Below, piece after piece: positions 5,726 through 7,033 of a DNA stretch of 7,033 nt (positions are counted from its first letter, which is position 1; each line of letters opens with the position of its first letter). This DNA is from Verrucomicrobiales bacterium (GTDB lineage: Bacteria; Verrucomicrobiota; Verrucomicrobiia; Verrucomicrobiales; DEV007): the NCBI GenBank assembly GCA_022424805.1, contig JAKMGR010000195.1:1-7033 (forward strand), in the 5' to 3' direction. The translations under genes and the position numbers were made by a program. The notes beneath the pieces are model-generated. The model was not told the DNA's origin and searched no databases. It saw only the letters and a list, made by a program, of their open reading frames with translations.

Positions 5726-7033
5726 CTACCTCACATCGAGATCCTTCACCTTGTCGGTGGTAGGCAGATAGCGGTAGTAAACTTCGAGCATGAGAATCGC
5801 CCATGTGGTGTTGAGAATTTCTGCATCGTCACCTTCCACTCCATGGCCTCTGTAAGTAGGCCAGGATCCATTCTCGTTCTGAATGTCGAGAAGCTTGGGC
5901 TGAAACTTTTTGTTATATTCTTCCCACTCTTTTCCTTCGTGCATGAAGAAAACCTGCGTGTTGTAGTAAGGCGCGTAGTAGGAGCTGCCGGGACTTGGGT
6001 TTTTGTATTTTGCAGTGAGATATTTGAAGCCTTTATTGTAAGCAGGGCTGCCCATTCCTTTCCAGATCTGCATTCCGAGGAGAGCTGCTCCAGTGAGGGT
6101 AGGCTTTCCTTTGCTGTGATCAGGATTGTATTTGAAGGCACCTTCGGAATCCTGGATGGCGGGAAGATATTCTTCGACGGCTTCGTCCAGTGATTTCTCG
6201 ACCTTGGAGAAGCTTCGTCCGGTGTTGTGGGCAGCTTTAAGAGCCTGAATCAGCCAGCCGGATACCGACATATCGGATTTTCCTTTGCCGTCATCAAAAC
6301 CGTAAGACCATCCGCCATCTTTCATTTGCGCGTCAGTAATGACTCCAACTGCTTTTTTGAGAACGGACTCAAGACGTGGAATCTCTTTCCCGCTTTCTTT
6401 CGTCATCGTGTAGAGCTCGCAGAGAGCGTAGGTCGCTATGGCGTGCTCGTAGATTTCCGAGTGTCCTCCGTTACCACTGACGATTTTCCCGTCGTTTTTA
6501 AGGCATCGATCCATCAGGTAAAGCGCGGCATTAACCACGGAGTCACCGAACTTGGGAGATTCCGGCGTTTCGCAGTGTCCGAGGTAGGCGAGAAGAGCCA
6601 GTCCGGTCATGGCGGCGGTATGCTTCTGACCGAAGGAGCCAGCCTTGGCGCCCTCCTTGTTTTGTTTCGATGTGATGAACTCCAATCCTTCGCGAACGGC
6701 TCGCTCAGCGCGGTCTTCACCACCACTCTCGCGGAGGCGCTTCATGCGTTGCGACATGGAACAGCGGGATCGCATTCCTGCGGGGATTGCTCCCATGTTG
6801 GAGACGTCTCCGAAACCAGACATCGACATGCCGAATCCGGAATCGCTGTCAGCCATGGAAACCATAGTCAGATTCGTGTCAGTGGAGGTAGTGTCAGGGA
6901 TCGCAAAGCTGGAAAAAGCGGTGCTGGAAATGACAGGCTGAGCCGTGGCGACAGCTGACGCTGTCTTTTGCGTCATCTTTTGAACGGTCTGGTTCTCAAG
7001 GCTGGCATCACCGTCAGTCGCGGCGGATGAAAC
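5726..7033 (-). CDS. Prenyltransferase/squalene-oxidase-repeat protein, 5' end outside window
   Basis: The frame stays open to the right edge (19 more codons before the ATG at 6974-6976), so the true start is probably beyond the window. Numbering from that Met, residues 1-70 are low complexity, rich in Ser, Thr, Met and Gly. 'MRSRCSMSQRMKRLRESGG' (68-86) leads into an alpha-helical repeat domain. Repeats show QW-like ends: 'KQNKEG..AGSFG' (104-116), 'DAQMKDGGWSYGF' (215-227), 'QDSEGAFKY' (275-283) and 'QNENGSWPTYRG' (366-377). 'AMTGLALLAYLGHCETP' (122-138) and 'YEHAIATYAL' (176-185) are hallmarks I associate with verrucomicrobial members. There is no DxDD protonation motif of squalene-hopene cyclases, so terpene cyclase activity is unlikely. 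The alpha/alpha barrel may instead bind protein or polymer. In relatives I recall an N-terminal membrane anchor before the low-complexity region, which cannot be checked here. Fold secure, function unknown. Confidence 0.85.
   Translation of the reverse strand, partial: VSSAATDGDASLENQTVQKMTQKTASAVATAQPVISSTAFSSFAIPDTTSTDTNLTMVSMADSDSGFGMSMSGFGDVSNMGAIPAGMRSRCSMSQRMKRLRESGGEDRAERAVREGLEFITSKQNKEGAKAGSFGQKHTAAMTGLALLAYLGHCETPESPKFGDSVVNAALYLMDRCLKNDGKIVSGNGGHSEIYEHAIATYALCELYTMTKESGKEIPRLESVLKKAVGVITDAQMKDGGWSYGFDDGKGKSDMSVSGWLIQALKAAHNTGRSFSKVEKSLDEAVEEYLPAIQDSEGAFKYNPDHSKGKPTLTGAALLGMQIWKGMGSPAYNKGFKYLTAKYKNPSPGSSYYAPYYNTQVFFMHEGKEWEEYNKKFQPKLLDIQNENGSWPTYRGHGVEGDDAEILNTTWAILMLEVYYRYLPTTDKVKDLDVR

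Noticed and set aside
6227..6958. A 243-codon open frame on the plus strand, and another at 5594-6193
   Set aside because: Both are antisense to the repeat-protein gene, whose repeats are well conserved in style. The 5594 frame also runs through the terminator hairpin.
5726..7033. Functional squalene-hopene cyclase
   Set aside because: No DxDD motif is present, the protein is much shorter than the roughly 630 residues usual for the cyclase, and only a few repeats resemble QW motifs.

Overview
The window looks like ordinary chromosomal DNA from a member of the Verrucomicrobiota, or a close PVC-group relative. Two things suggest this. The repeat protein at the right edge has the 'SRC..R.KRL.ESGG ... 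AMTGLALLAYLGHCETP' layout I associate with verrucomicrobial prenyltransferase/squalene-oxidase-repeat proteins. The truncated protein at the left edge resembles a verrucomicrobial TPM-like membrane protein. The assignment is from memory of protein style, not from a search. I see no phage, transposon, CRISPR or plasmid functions.

Layout, left to right. (1) 2-556 (+): C-terminal part of a single-pass membrane protein, then a terminator-like hairpin. (2) 637-1665 (+): Gfo/Idh/MocA-family NAD(P)-dependent oxidoreductase. (3) 1753-2718 (+): E1 beta subunit of a thiamine-diphosphate 2-oxoacid dehydrogenase, with no alpha or E2 partner in view. (4) 2829-3623 (+): exported, thioredoxin-fold protein of the iodothyronine-deiodinase family, with Cys where animal enzymes have selenocysteine. 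(5) 3624-3905: noncoding, hairpin-rich, with terminators facing each other from both strands. (6) 3906-3979 (-): initiator tRNA-fMet with its own terminator. (7) 4124-5320 (+): exported glucose/sorbosone-dehydrogenase-type beta-propeller. (8) 5321-5638: noncoding. (9) 5726 to the right edge (-): prenyltransferase/squalene-oxidase-repeat protein, closed by a strong terminator.

The genes do not form an obvious single pathway. Genes 2 to 4 run in the same direction with gaps of about 90-110 bases, so they need not be one operon. Genes 4 and 7 are both predicted to be exported. The oxidoreductase and the sugar-dehydrogenase-like protein both fit carbohydrate oxidation, which is a weak link.

The most interesting points are: the deiodinase-like protein, whose mature form has a single cysteine at the Sec position; an initiator tRNA with A29:U41 in place of the first of its three signature G:C pairs; and two genes (637 and 4124) whose best promoters (TTGCCC, 17-base spacer, then TTGAAT or TATGAT) would start transcription on or within a base of the A of the ATG, suggesting leaderless mRNAs. 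I found no convincing new multi-gene system.
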